Assembly (NCBI RefSeq): GCF_943734655.1
Contig: NC_071354.1
Span: forward strand, 46,165,544 to 46,229,543
Source: Sabethes cyaneus
Lineage: Eukaryota > Arthropoda > Insecta > Diptera > Culicidae
DNA length: 64,000 nt
Direction of reading: 5' to 3'
The notes under the pieces were generated by a model, which searched no databases, was not told the DNA's origin, and saw only the letters and a list, made by a program, of their open reading frames with translations. A program made the translations under genes and the position numbers. This document shows, one piece after another, positions 30,651-43,481 of this stretch. The stretch's first letter is position 1. Each line of letters starts with the position of its first letter.

Positions 30651-31784
30651 TATAAATAAATTTCAAAATGATTTAAAAATATATGAAAGTAAACTTCTGA
30701 TTTAGGATAGGGGTGAGTTGGCGAAGCTAAACGGATCGTCCGTCAAAACATATTCCCGCCGAGAAGTGTTCCAAGATTATTAATAACCACCATCGACATT
30801 TGTAGGACGGTTCCACCTTTAAACACCGGCTAGTCAGGCAGTCGACGAGCGTGAAAAGCTGAAATATACCGGCTCCTAGGTAACCGATACCTGTAGCAGA
30901 GCATCTACGACCGACTTCCGGCTAACCAGACAGCCGAAATCCGAGGTGCAGGGCGCATTGAGCAGCGAGTGAGTCAGCAGTCCGTGAGTATTTAGTAGTA
31001 AAATTAGTTTTGATTCCGTAAAATCATTCCTTGTCTCATTTCGGGTGTGCACAAAAAAAATCCGAAATCAAAGTGAAACCAATTCGAAGTTATATTGTGA
31101 AGGTAAGTCTTCACTAGATGCAGATGCCGACTCTAAGGGTCTTAAGCCGAGCAGAATAAAACGGAGTAAGTTCGCTTACAGATACAAAATATTTTTAAAA
31201 ATATGCTTTATTTTCACTTAATAGGTCTTTCACCTGCATCGATTTCCCCACCATCCTTTGGGCCCGCGTTTTCAAGCTTAATGTGTAAGCAAACTGCATT
31301 TTCGTTTGAAGTCCTTCGCATTACTTTTTTTTCTTCAGTTTGCCCTTTAGGATCACGATTCTTTATTCACCCTTAGCTTTGGTATATTGGCCGGACTCCA
31401 TTTCTTGGGTATCACCAGTGATGCCATTGTTGTTGTACCACTGTTTGGTCAAATTTGAATATCGACAGCATCGGGTCAGACATCGGGACATCGGGTCAGA
31501 AAAGGCAGTCAACTGCATGCTGCTCTAGGAGGTGCAACAACCTCTGTTAAAAGCACATCTTTTATTAAAAATCCAGATTCATGATGCCAGATGTTAAAAA
31601 CGTCATTTTCCAGTTTGCAGCTGTAGTACCGTTGTCAAACGATTATTTTGCAGTCTTCCGGAGATCTTTGCCGATCGAACGGTATAAATTTGTTGAATTT
31701 GTCCGAAACGGGCCTTGTAGTACATTTCATTATCCGTAACGTCGCAATTGTCGTCGAAATTTACGTAGAGCATGCCAGTATTCC
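30651..31784. other. Intergenic DNA without assigned genes
   Basis: 30700-31150 is moderately GC-rich with LTR-leader-like sequence, but no paired repeats were found. 31440-31510 has a short duplicated 'catcgggtcaga' pair. The minus frame 31603-31818 continues across the TTAA MITE; its family is not recognised. Confidence 0.3.
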
Positions 31785-31788
31785 TTAA

Positions 31789-32296
31789 CCCATTATGACC
31801 CAGCGTATGATATATCATACCTCGACTTCAAAACCTGTTTACTGCTGAATTTCAACAGTTAGCATTGTTAATATATCACTACAAGAGAGATAAGACATCA
31901 ATCTGATGTGTGTGTGATATAATTTGTCAGTTTTTGTCATTTCATCTGTACTTTCAACAGTGCAAAGTTGTGACAAATGGCGGAAAAAAAGTTGAAAAAA
32001 TGGCGAAAAAATTTTTGTCTCCAAAACGCATGAAAAAGTGACGAAACATTACCTGACATGTAAATTAGTATTTATATGTAAAGTCTATCACAAAATTCGA
32101 TAAGAAAACTGTAAAAAACTTTGTAATTTGTTTGTTTGAAACTGAGCCTACAAAATATTTAACTTGCGATATTTTGGCCTTGAAAGCATTCCAAATGACG
32201 ATTTTGCGTTTCCCGACACATTCGAGCCATAATATAATAGATTACAGAGTTTCACTTCATTTGGTCCAAATTTAGGTATACCCGGGTCATAATGGG
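31789..32296. mobile_element. 508 bp piggyBac-type MITE (TTAA target)
   Basis: CCCATTATGACCC at the left end and its inverse GGGTCATAATGGG at the right are flanked by TTAA on each side (31785-31788 and 32297-32300). TTAA duplication and CC termini are the hallmarks of piggyBac. No transposase is inside. Confidence 0.9.
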
Positions 32297-32300
32297 TTAA

Positions 32301-35300
32301 TCGTGTGCAGTTCTGATGTATATGAAGGATCAAAATGTCTTTTGATTGTATCATTCCTTCATATAACGGCGTAAAGGTAAATTTAACCAAGAAATCGCAC
32401 TTGTGTGAACTCAAACATGGAAATAGACGTTGTGAAGAACATTTCCGACTGTAGTATACCTCACCATTAAATTTTTGCTTTCTCTTTCAGGCAAACTTGA
32501 CCAAACTTTGATGATTTTAAGTTCTTAAGGTCCTTCTATTGCTCACTAAATACTTAGGAATTGCAGGATGCGTGCTCCATTTTGCCGATTCGGTCAGGCG
32601 CTATTCGAATGTGAAATGTAACCCTACTCGTTAGTGGATACTTTGCACAAAACTTTTAGGCACTTTTTCGATTTTATTTCGCAACATTTTGAACGGGAAA
32701 AATTGATTTGTTAAAGGCATAACTATTGGGTTGTGATTTTTATCATCGTATGGAAAAGTTTTTAGGGCAGTTTCTCGTTTACTATCGACTTCAAATTTCA
32801 GTTCAGTTCTTCAACATATTTTATGACAAGGGAAATCAATTTTGTCATCCATTCGCCATGCTTGCGAAATGTGTAATAGCCCAAAATTGTACTCCGAGAC
32901 ATTCATATTGATATTATCAACTTTCTATCAACGGAAAAACACAGGGGCGCATGATTGCTTACTTTTTACTTATAACAATTGATTTATTATAATTTCTTAC
33001 ATTTACCTTATTTTTGTTTGCTTGTATAACCTTCTTACAACTGACAACTAAGAATATACTTTTGATACTTCGAATAATCGTAATAATCTGGTTTTGTTTT
33101 TTGGGGTATCTATTATTTATTTGGATTGCATGGACTAATGCACAGAGACTAAAAAAAAGTTCGAAAAGAAACAAAATAATCCTACGCCTCACAATCGCGA
33201 TTGCTAAGTATGTGTTTTTTTTGCACTGCGGTCAGTTAAGTCCAGTCATTCATTCACGTGCACTTATTTTCACGCGTACCCGTTTGCTCCTCATCACAAT
33301 CAGTTCTAGTACAATAAATATATAAGTATTTCTACAGACAGTCGCACGATTTGTTCAGCTCGTGACATTTTTTTTTCACCGACGATCACAATATTTTTAT
33401 TTAAATTAGTTAATTAACTTTACATGTGTTGTGGGTCTTTTGTGGTTTGCGTTGCGTATTTGTTGCTGGTTTTGTTCCGTTATTATATTGTTGTGTGATT
33501 AAATGTTTTTTGTTTTGCGTGGTATCGAGAAAAAAAAAACAATTCGAATTCGAATGAGATTATTTCTAGTTAAACATCATCTTACTCGTAGAGATTTTCG
33601 TGTATTCCATTATAGTGAGTTTATTTTTTCGTAGTGCCCAGCTTACAATATTTGTATGTACCTTGGTTTATCTTGTTATAACATTTCGTTATGTTTTGAT
33701 ACATGTTTTGCAGTGCCAATATTAGACGTAATGATTTTGTGTTTCAACATACAGTAAAGTAGAGAATAATTTCTTTCTACATTTTGTAGTCACAATTTGA
33801 TGTTTGTTACCAGCGTTTGTTGCACGTGAACTAAGGAAGGGGCCGACTTCTTGTTTGCATGCGAGTGCGTTAGTAATCTCTCGTAGGTTTTGGAAGTATG
33901 TGAAACTTAATTTCCATTATGGGAAGATTACAAGAAATCGACCAATTTAATCGTAATCCAAGGGAAGACCATTTCTTTGCTTGAAAATCGCTAGTTGTGT
34001 TCAAGATGCCGATTTTTTCAGCTCAATCACAATTAATTGTAAGTGCAATAACTTAACTTTGCTTCCATTAAAGTTTTCTTGATTAAATTGTATCCGATTC
34101 TGTTTCGCGAATAAATGCTATGATTTATGTGGACGACTCAAACAGCCGTAAAATGTTCTTCTCTATTAGAAAACAAAAGGGAATGTGTGTTCGGTAGTAG
34201 GAGGTGCGGTACGATTCACCGACAGATCTCTACAAGATCTGTGGTGGAAAATGGGGTTTTCTCTAGGGTTGGTTTCGATTTGCTACGGTGGCTTTCGGGA
34301 AGCATTCGACGAGGAAGATTCTCAGTCGCCTCAGTGCACCCGTACGCTTTGCTTGCACGTGTGCCTGTCGATCTGACTATTCTGAACTACTGTAGTGCGC
34401 GAATCGGCACCACGTGGTTGTTATTTAGTTTTTGTTTGCTCTACTACTTGGGACGGCAATAAGGTGAGTCAGATCAGATCTGCAATAGAGGTTAGAAAAA
34501 CAACAATCGTGTAAGATTAAGGATTTCCTGCAAACTGGAGACACTTTTCGGGACGATCTGGTTTATGGTGTATACTCTACTTGCATTGATGTGCGCTCTC
34601 TTAAAAGGGAGAATAAATTTATTGATCTTAACTAGTGTGTAACTACTTTTCATTTGTGCTAAAAACGGGCATGTCTTCCAACGGTTCTACAACTCGTTTT
34701 TATCTTAATCAGTCGGTTCAGTTCCAAATCAGCTAACTTCGCTCCTGTGGTAAAATGAGTGCTATAAAAGTTTTTTTTTTATGAAAACCTACACCTGTTA
34801 ACACTTAAAATTTGCTTGATTCCGTTTGAGTAGTTTATCGTTTTCTTTTAAGTAATTATAGCCTACATTAATCTAGTTGATACATGTGGAGGCGTAGAAG
34901 TCACACGATAATTAGTAATGAGCAAAGAGAAAGTATTTCACAGTAAATATTTGTCAATTGTCACCGGTATCATTAAAAACCAGTAAAACGAAAAATTAAG
35001 TGTGAACTGTTTTTGAATCCGTAGAAAACTTGAAAAAAATAAATACATGTCGTTGCAAAAGGTATGCAATCGTTAATTCATGGAATAGTAATTCGAAAAT
35101 TTTACACAGAAAATCTATGGTTTCAACAAACTTTTACAATCAATAACACTATCCTACACAAGTCCAGATTATGTTAACTTCGGGTACAGAGCGGATGTTG
35201 GATGTAAGGCTTTAAACACGGTAGACAAAAATTATGACATCTTTTAATTTGCAGAACATCCTTTTGCGTAGAGATTAGTAACATTCCGAAACAAAAACAA

Positions 35301-35700
35301 CTCGAAAATAACTTCCCAATGCAGATGATACCTAAGTGGTTTATATTCGCAGTCATATTATTTATATATCGCAGTTACATTATCCGGCTGTAAAGGTGAA
35401 TGGTAATTAGAATGTCGTAAATTAAAGAGCATACAATGTTGCCAAAAAAAATTTAAATTCATCGGTGGATTTCCTGATGGCAGCGTTTCTAAGATATTAT
35501 GGAAATTCGGTGGATCTAGCTTAACGAAGAAGTACGAAACAAGTGGAAGCTTACCAGCCACTATGTTTCATGGAATTGATAACCGATATTGCAGCATGTG
35601 GCCGAGCATTGTCACGATGGAAAATTACTGTTGATCTTCATTACGTGATCTGGCGGTGCTTTCTGTTAACGGTTGCTTCAAATAAATCAATTACGGTTCT
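32301..35700. other. 3.4 kb AT-rich region without recognised genes
   Basis: Low in obvious repeats. The plus strand is T/G-rich from 33360 to 34110, as seen opposite A/C-rich insect 3' UTRs, and an AATAAA on the minus strand lies near 32985. 34120-34460 is GC-richer but its frames have no domain. A non-coding RNA or a minus-strand UTR is possible; I found no exon to attach it to. Confidence 0.3.
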
Positions 35701-36890
35701 TTCGTAATGGTTTGATGTGATTTCAGCAGCATATAATGAATCAATATCTTCTGATCCCAGAAAATACATTGAATCCGTGACATTCGGGTTTGCCGTTGAC
35801 TCCGTCGTTGGTCCGCTGGTTAGACAGAGGGTTGAACACGTAATGAATGAGGAACAAACTTTGGATTGGAACAATCCCATGCGAAGAAAGAGAACTATGG
35901 ATTGGAAACTTGGAACTGTCAATGTCCCAATCTTCAAGGATCCAATCGAGTGCTTTTCGACATATTGAAGAATCGCAAGTTTGGCGTCGTAGCGTTGCAG
36001 GAGGTGTGCTGGAAGGGCTCAACGGTACGTACTTTGACCAACGAAATGGGCACTAGACTCATTGACTTTGCCGCCTCCAAGAACATGGCCGTACCAAGTA
36101 CCTTCTTCCAGCATACTTACTTCTAAAAAAATACACCTGGAGATCACCACATCAGACAGAATAACAGATCGACCACATTTTGATCGACAGTTGTGACGAC
36201 GTTATGCGAAAATTCTAAAACCTAAAACCTGAGTGCATTCCACAAAGGCCAATATGTGTCAGAATAAGAATGGCAGTATTTTGACGGACTATCGTGAGGT
36301 GACCGAAAGGTGGAAGCAGCACTTCGATGAACATCTGAATGGCTTCCAGGCAGACAACCATGACGGCGGGAAAGCAATTTCGATGGTGCGACAAAGTGCC
36401 AGTCCTAACGATAGGCGAACTTAAGGAGGCTATCATACAGCTAAAGACCAATAAATCGCCTGGGAAAGATGACAAAATGAAAATGAGACCTGGAAAGCTT
36501 CAAATTGGGGATACAGAACAGCTACTGAAGGAGTGGAAAGATGAAATTATCTGCCCAATCTACAAGAAGGACGCCACGTTGTCAGAAACATTGTGCGATC
36601 TCCGTTCTCAATGCCGCCTGCAAAGTGCTGTCCCAAATCATTTCCCACCGACTACCACCAATTACGATCAGATTCGTTGGAATCAAATCAAATATTTGCA
36701 CTGTGGTAGATCCTTCCAAATGGTCGTGAATATAGTACGTTAATTTCAAAGCTGCATATGATACTATCAACCGAAAAGAGCTATGCAAAATCATAAAAAA
36801 AAAAATGAAATTAAAATTTATGCATATGGGCATTATTCAACCTCATCATACAAAATGGGTTGGAGAGAGCTAGACTTTCATAAAATTCTA
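35701..36890 (+). mobile_element. Decayed RTE/Daphne-like LINE (endonuclease and pre-RT)
   Basis: From about 35930 the frames give endonuclease pieces: 'FGVVALQEVCWKGST', 'MGTRLIDFAASKNMAV', and a 'QIDHILIDS' segment near 36165. Then 'EVTERWKQHFDEHLN' and KEAIIQLKTNKSPGKD mark the start of the RT. It is heavily frame-shifted and lost after about 36790. 35701-35930 is an open but unassigned stretch that could be its 5' end. Confidence 0.75.
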
Positions 36891-37330
36891 TATTAGGGTA
36901 AATGTAATGGCCATATTCTATTTTTCCACAAAATTGTAAGCGAAATTTTTCGACTTTCTCGGATCTTGCTTATTTTAAAAATTCATAACTATTGAAGAGC
37001 GTTTGCAAGACAATTTTTTCAACAATCTAGGAAAATATTATCCGAAAAAAAATTTCATGGCAATGGAAAACATTTTTTGATAATGTAAGAAAATTTTCTC
37101 AGCAGTCCAAGAAATCCCGGAAATCATTTAGAAAACGGTGGGAGAAACGGAAAGCTCACAGAAAAATCGAAAAAACTATGTCCTACTTCATGAAATGTTT
37201 CTGAAGTATTTTTTCCTTATTCATCGATTTTTAATCTTTTAGTGAAGAAAATTTAACCGCAACGTACTGGTTTTGCTCTGTGATGCTTGGTTCCTGAAAT
37301 ATGAATTTTTAAAATAGATAAACATTTAGG
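36891..37330. other. AT-rich spacer
   Basis: Nothing recognised. A/T runs dominate. Confidence 0.4.
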
Positions 37331-37334
37331 TCCA

Positions 37335-38515
37335 ACGGCACCTGGAATGTCCGAACTCTCCATGGAGCGGCACGAACTAGCTTGCTTGTTCGAGAGCTCC
37401 ATCCTACATCGACTTGGAGTGGATATAGCTGCTATTCAAAAAGTTCAGTGGCCAAATTCCGGAGAAAGGGAATTATTAATACATGCACTACTTTTAAGTA
37501 CCATATCTACTGTTACGGTAGTGGCGCTAGAAACCTACTCAAGGTATACGTACCGACAAATGATAAAGCCGATGATGCTAAGGAGGAGTTTTATGACAGA
37601 CTCGAAAGGACGTATGGAAAGTGCCCACAACATGACGCAAAAATCATCATTGGATATTCCAATGACACATTCCAGGGTGTCCCGTTACGACGAGGACTCG
37701 ACTGCTCCCGCTAACAAAAAATACGTTTGTGACTAAGTTTTAAATTATGTCTGTTAAATGTACTTTCTAACGTAGTATTTATTTTTTGATTAAGATCGTT
37801 ATTTAGGTAGGTATAACAGTTCAATAATCACTGGTTCATATCCAATATAATTCAAGTTGAAATATGCAGTTTTAAGTACCGATTTCTTGGTGCACAAGTG
37901 CGTGGAATGTGTCCAATGCGCGCGCCGAGAGGCAGGAATTTTTCCGTCCTGTCATTGGAAGATATAGCCTTTATCTGAGGTAAATTTTGCCGCGGCCAGA
38001 GGAATGACACCTACTTTCCACATCTGAGTATTCGGAAACACACTTGGTGGCATGTAAATGGAGATTTTAGCTCTCAGATTCAGACCGATCGTTGACGGTC
38101 GACACTTTTCGGATGCTTTTCGGGGATCAAAGATCGACTCTGACCGCAATCTTGTCGTGCGTTTGATTCGTGACAGCGGAATATGGCAGAAAACTTGATC
38201 GCAAACAAATGGCAGAACAGTAGAAAGAAGCGGTAGAAGATATAAGTGGGCTGTGGAGGAACCTACATCGTGCCGTTGAAATAACTGCGAGAGAGGTGGT
38301 AGGCCCTGGACGTGTGGAAGACAGCGCAACAGCTGGTTTGATGCCGACCCGAATGCCAGAGAATGACTAATGAGAAGAAGAACCAGGCCAGTAGTTGTAT
38401 GTGCATTGCGAATACGCGCAGAACAGACAGCTTGATAGAGAAACTAGAACTGCGGAGAAAAGAACCCACCGTCTAAAAACACGAGTACAAGGAGCACGCA
38501 TTCGCCGACGCAGAT
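37335..38515 (+). mobile_element. Decayed RTE/Daphne-like LINE, endonuclease half
   Basis: 37500-37660 gives 'LKVYVPTNDKADDAKEEFY' and KCPQHDAKIIIGYSND. About 250 bases without LINE match follow (37740-37900). From 37920 to 38515 the sequence again follows the LINE at 12.2-14.6 kb on its coding strand (attcggaaacacac, tgacggtcgacacttttcgg, agatataagtgggctgtgg). All parts have the same orientation. Confidence 0.75.
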
Positions 38516-39549
38516 GAGTGATTCGTCAGCAACAATAGACGAAATTACTACACCACAACAATGTTTACTGACAAAACGGCGGCGTCAGTCAGAAGGAGCA
38601 CTCCCTCTAGAGGTGATAACAGAACCCATGCCCAGGCTGCTATTAATGCACCACTTCGAACAAATAATATACACTAGGCCGATCCGTGATCTTGAAGAGA
38701 TGAAAAGCGGGCTCTCGAAAAGGACAAAACACGCATCTAGAGTAATAATGATCACCGAAGCTATGTCATCAAACTTAAAAGCTATCTCACACAATCCCTT
38801 GTTATCATTGCAATTATCACATCTTAACAGATCAACACACGAAACTGTGATCATAATTCCGGTGACGATTAGCCAGTTCAGCCGTTAATCCAATAAGCGC
38901 ACATTTAGCCAATTTTGATTAAGGGATATCTAATCAACGTTGCTCAGTGAGCGTTAGTCAAAGTACGTAAAAAGTGCATTCTACAGATGCAGTCAGGCTG
39001 GCAATCATCGGCCTGAGTGAATTAGTGTTGCGATCAAGGTTGGTACTTGAAGATCATTCATATTCGGTCAAATAATTCAAATAATAAAAGAGCCATTCTG
39101 CTAGCTGAAGCAAATGACGCTAATCTACACGGAACGAACAAGACGGCGGAATATGTAGCCACCGAGACAATTGAAATCGGTAAGCCATCATCAAACCCAC
39201 CACTGCAATCAATTCTAAAAAACCCTTTTCGAACCCATAACGCAGACTTGCACTAACTAGCAGCTGGTGGAAGGATCAGACGTCGGATGCAGCCGAGATA
39301 CAGTTCTGGAACCAGCGCCGGGGAATACACTGGGGAACACTGTCATAGTAGACTCTACATAGGGACTGCTAAAGATTAAGTTTTAAGTGACCAAGAGGGG
39401 GATAATAAATAAACGACAAACTAGATAGTTCTTTAGGTGTTCTTTTTTCTAATGCGAAATTGATACTACGTTCCTTTTGTGTGATTTCGTGAGTAGATTG
39501 TCCTAGTACTTTTGCGCTGACTCGCGAACCCGTTTGTAGGCCGTCAAGG
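38516..39549. other. Region without recognised genes
   Basis: A 124-codon plus frame (38514-38888) begins in LINE-like sequence and lacks a domain. 39290-39420 holds a purine run 'aagagggggat' reminiscent of a retroelement polypurine tract. No LTR pair was found. Confidence 0.3.
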
Positions 39550-39990
39550 ATGTGCCAAAATTTCCACATCAGAACGTGGAAAGACTCAAACAGAAGACGC
39601 AGCGAACCCAATTCTTCCGGGAGCAAAGCCGCCGTTTGGCAGACCAAAAGTATAAGGAATTGGAACAGCTATACCGATCTCAGGAAGCGCAAAACAGTTG
39701 CCAGTTGACGATTTTGTCTACCTTGGCTTACTGGTAACGGCGGACAATGACACCAGCTGTAAAATTCCGAGACGTATTATCAGTGGAAGCCTTGCTTACT
39801 ATGCGCTTTACAAGCAATTGCGGTCGAACAGACTAAGCTCCCGTACGAAGTATACCCGGTACAAGACGCTCATTGGACCGGTTTGTTCTCTACGGGTATA
39901 AACGCGGACAATACTGGAGGAGCACCTGCAAGAGCTCCAATTGACCAGGTGGAGCAAAATCTGGTGGTAAGCACACGGTGTCCAAGGAAC
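39550..39990 (+). mobile_element. LINE fragment (post-RT region)
   Basis: DDFVYLGLLVTADNDTS, IPRRIISGSLAYYALYKQL and 'RTKYTRYKTLIGPV' follow the RTE/Daphne-like LINE consensus after the RT palm. A frameshift joins two frames near 39700. Confidence 0.8.
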
Positions 39991-41025
39991 TGGAGACCAG
40001 CAGCCCCAATAATAAAATAAAACTAACTTTTAAAACGAATGGCAAAGAATTAGTTAAACTTTATACCGCCGCTAAATTAACTACGCCTATAATAACCCTC
40101 GCGGGGTTACTCGCTGTTAGTGAACCACTGAAAAAACGTCGCCGCGAGGAAAGCTTAAACACAAACTTACCGCTTCAAGCCGGTATTAAAGTTTATACTT
40201 CTCATGTTTTACGGCTCGTTTCACCCTCCGGTGAACTATTCTGGCTATATTTATAACGAATCTACTATAGTGTAAAAACCGAGGCTGTTTTTCGAAAAAA
40301 AGAGATCGGTAAAAAATTTCACTGATCACGTGGCATTTCGGGAATTTGAAGGTGCTGGAAACGTTTACCAGTCGTCCCGATTCTGCGTGTGTAAATGAAG
40401 AACGGGGCTCTAGGGCACTCGTCTCGGTAAGCACATTTACGCAGACATAAATTCTTCCACTTACCCATGCCGTGTCCGTAGTACTATGAATGCCTCCGAC
40501 CCCACATGAGCCACAAGTCGTCTGCCACAGTCGATCACTGCTTTCAACTCGATCATACAATTCGTTCCTGCTATCAGAGCCGTTCTGTTCCTGTACGCGA
40601 AGCCGGCCACGAGAATTCCCAATTGGTTCCCTTTGGCAAGTACCGGAAGTTACTATTTGAAATCCTCTAAAATTTCTGTGTTGATGTCCTTCCGTGTGAA
40701 ATCCATTGTTGCTTTTGCAATAAGCACAGCAAAAGATATTCAATCCATACACTTCTACTAACAAAACGTGCGACGATTACGGACAACGCGCGCAGTGCGC
40801 AACATTACGGCAATGCCTTTGCGGTTTTTCGTAGCGACCGTATTCCTAAAATAATACAAAAGCCCTCGAAGGAGGTGTTCCAATCAGAGATTTAGCGACT
40901 AAGTTCTGTAGTTTGGGGTGATAGTAAAAGGTTGAATAATGCGCTCCAGAACCTCCACGAAGTTCCACAGCCTCAGTAACTCCCCAGTCAGCATTTTTGT
41001 ATGTATAATTAGATTGCAAATAAGA
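39991..41025. other. Region with an unrecognised 192-codon frame
   Basis: The minus frame 40764-40186 encodes a product with a CxxC near its start and a later CGSCGVGG. The spacing is reminiscent of a zinc-binding domain, but it does not match Nanos or retroviral zinc knuckles well enough to name. Other minus frames in 40600-40450 also look coding-like, so this may be a shifted relic of a retroelement gene. Confidence 0.25.
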
Positions 41026-41365
41026 GCTACGTACTGATATGTATCCAACAAAATCGTATTTGACGCGCAAAAGCCGCTTATTCGTACCATTTTGGAGGCG
41101 ATATACGCACTGACGAATAATTTTGAGCGATACACTTATATAGGTATTTCAATACGATAAGATCCGATTAAGCGCTACTAGCTACATACAGCTATACAAC
41201 TTTGTGCTGAAAATCGTATGTTTGTCAACTACTAGCATTATAAACGATAGAATATCAACTTGTGCGCGCTTTATTAGGCTTTATTTACGAATCCGAATTT
41301 GTTAAGAGATATTTACGATAATTTTCGTACATTGATATACGAGTTGGTGCTGGCTGGGTCCTATC
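41026..41365 (+). repeat. Dispersed repeat X, continuous copy
   Basis: Continuous equivalent of 25480-25574 plus 26290-26440. It ends with 'ttggtgctggctggg'. Confidence 0.45.
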
Positions 41366-42090
41366 TCTACCTCCTCGTGGTACCATCCGGGATACGTTTC
41401 TTAGTGGAAATCGGACAACCGCTGAAAACTAGGGTCGTATGCGGACAGAGAAGAGGGCACTCATGCGAAGGCTGAGTGTAAACTCTCCGCCTGCATGACG
41501 GTTCTCGTAGAAGGTATCACTACTAGGAACCAAAGCAGAGGTTCCAAAGCCCCTACAGGAAATGGTTTTAATAGCTGTTATTCATGGCTATTATGTAAAA
41601 ATTTGAATGGATAAACCCCTAATTCAAGATGTGATGCGACCCGTGCCGAGGGATGAATGGTGGAGGGGTCTATATAGTTTCTCTCGCCGCAACGGAGCCT
41701 GTGGAGTATCAGGGCGCCCTCCACAGTAATCTGCCCTTGCTGCATCAAGTCGGTCACTGATGCAGTGGACGATTTCTTACCGTGCATGCTCCCTCCCTCT
41801 GCCGAAAAAACAAAGACACGAAACAGCTGTGTGAAGTGAGCTGAAACTATGGGAGAGCCGAACCGTCATGGCCAATTGGGTGGCCGTACAATTGCTCAAA
41901 CATTCTAACCATCTATAACGTCGAGTATTAAGGTACTCAAAAGTTGCTGAGTGTCACTAAGAGAGATATCAACACGCTTACCGGTCTTTGACAGGACATT
42001 GTCCGAGTGAATCGTATCGTTGTATCGCGAGATTGAACCCAAAATTTCAATTTCCCAACACGGATTCCTTAAAGGACGCTCAACGGTAAC
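41366..42090. repeat. Unassigned repeat-like region
   Basis: Moderate GC content, with segments such as 'tttggttcctagtagtgatacc' (inverse, shortened) that resemble LINE 5' leaders of culicines. No frame of substance. Confidence 0.3.
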
Positions 42091-42094
42091 TAAT

Positions 42095-43300
42095 TTGGCG
42101 GAATTTGTTTCGAGAACTGTGCAATGGATGGTGGATGGGTGGCAAGTTAGTAGATACAATATACACAGATATGTCTAAAGCTTTTGACGTAATAAATATT
42201 GATGCGATCGCATCATTGTTGCCAAAGTATGGAATAGGCGGCATAAATCTGAGGTGGATAAGCGATTAGCTAAAGAATCGATCGCAATATGTCAAGATTG
42301 ACAAGAGCAAGTCAGCTTCATTCCCGGTCTACTCTGACGTGCCTCAGGGGAGTCATCTAGGGCCATTGCTTTTCGTCACAGTCATGAACGAGCTCCAGGG
42401 AACTTCTCCCCGGAGTTTACATCTCAATTTACGCCGACGATGTGAAGGTTTTTCTCCCGGTGAAATCTGTTAAGGACTGTCGAATTCTTCAGAATAGTGT
42501 ACAACAATTCCTCGGCTTTTGCAAAACGTTCGGCCTAAAAGTTAATACGAAGAAGTGTAATTTGGTTTCATACACCCGAAAAACAAATAAATTGCTATTT
42601 GATTATTCCATGGAAGGTGAAATAATACCAAGAAGAGACCATGTGTGCGATCTTGGGGTAGAAATGAACAGCGAGCTTAACTTCATCCGGCATACTGAAA
42701 AGGTTGTCGCAAAAGCAAATTCCTTATTTGGCATGATCAAACGGCACGGTGGAGAATTAAAGGATCCGCATACTATCATATCACTGTACAATGCCTCTTG
42801 GTACGAAGTGGAGTTGAGTACGCAAGTGTAATATGGCAACCATTCTACGAAGTGCACAAAAAACGAATTGAGCGAATCCAAAAGAAAATTATTGGCTATG
42901 CCTTGCGGAATTTTGGATGGATCGGAGAGATGCCTAACTATAAATTGTTGTGTTTATTGATTGGAACGGAAAGCTTGGAGAACAGAAAGCGTACAACAGA
43001 TTCTCTGTTCTTAAAGGACATACTCGCCGGCAGGTATAATTCGCCATATTTATTAAGTCAAGTGACCGTGAATTACGCCAGAAATGAACCAATGTATAGA
43101 ATGATGGCCACATTTAACAATCATCGTGATATTATAAATGTTGAATTGACAAAGAAGCAAAGTAGAGATAATCTTAGAATATTTTATGTAAATCATTTGA
43201 AATAAGTAGGTAATAACTATGTATGTAATTATATTTTTTAATATCGATAACGGCACGGGCAGAGCCTAACATCAGTCAGACAAATAAATAAATAAATCTC
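42095..43300 (+). mobile_element. CR1/Jockey-like LINE, 5'-truncated
   Basis: Pieces in order: 'YTDMSKAFDVIN' (42163-42200), 'VPQGSHLGPLLF' (42340-42376), an altered FADD region near 42430, then the frame 42442-42831 (KVFLPVKSVKDCRILQ; LGVEMNSELNF) and the frame 42798-43205 (YASVIWQPFYEVHKKRIERI; 'NEPMYRMMATFNNH'). The frames are joined by one frameshift. The 3' end is an AAAT microsatellite tail at 43282-43299. Confidence 0.9.
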
Positions 43301-43481
43301 AAAAAGGGGAGATATTGTCTGCGTCGCCGATCAGAGTAACAAGGTTCAAAGTAATGTAATAAACAGGGCATACCGCAATAGTTCAAAACAATGGACGCAG
43401 TGGTAAGGGTACCCAAAAGAAGAAGTAATTTGGGGAATATAATCTGAAGTTTGGGGACATTCCAATGCGCATATCAAGAGG

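Noticed and set aside
33014..33325. 103-codon hydrophobic frame resembling a membrane protein
   Set aside because: Leu/Ile-rich because the DNA is T-rich; the complementary strand has an equally good frame; no homologue recognised.
40186..40764. Cys-containing 192-codon frame considered as a Nanos-like zinc finger
   Set aside because: Only scattered CxxC and CGSCG similarity; the full CCHC pair spacing of Nanos is not present, and other frames look equally coding.
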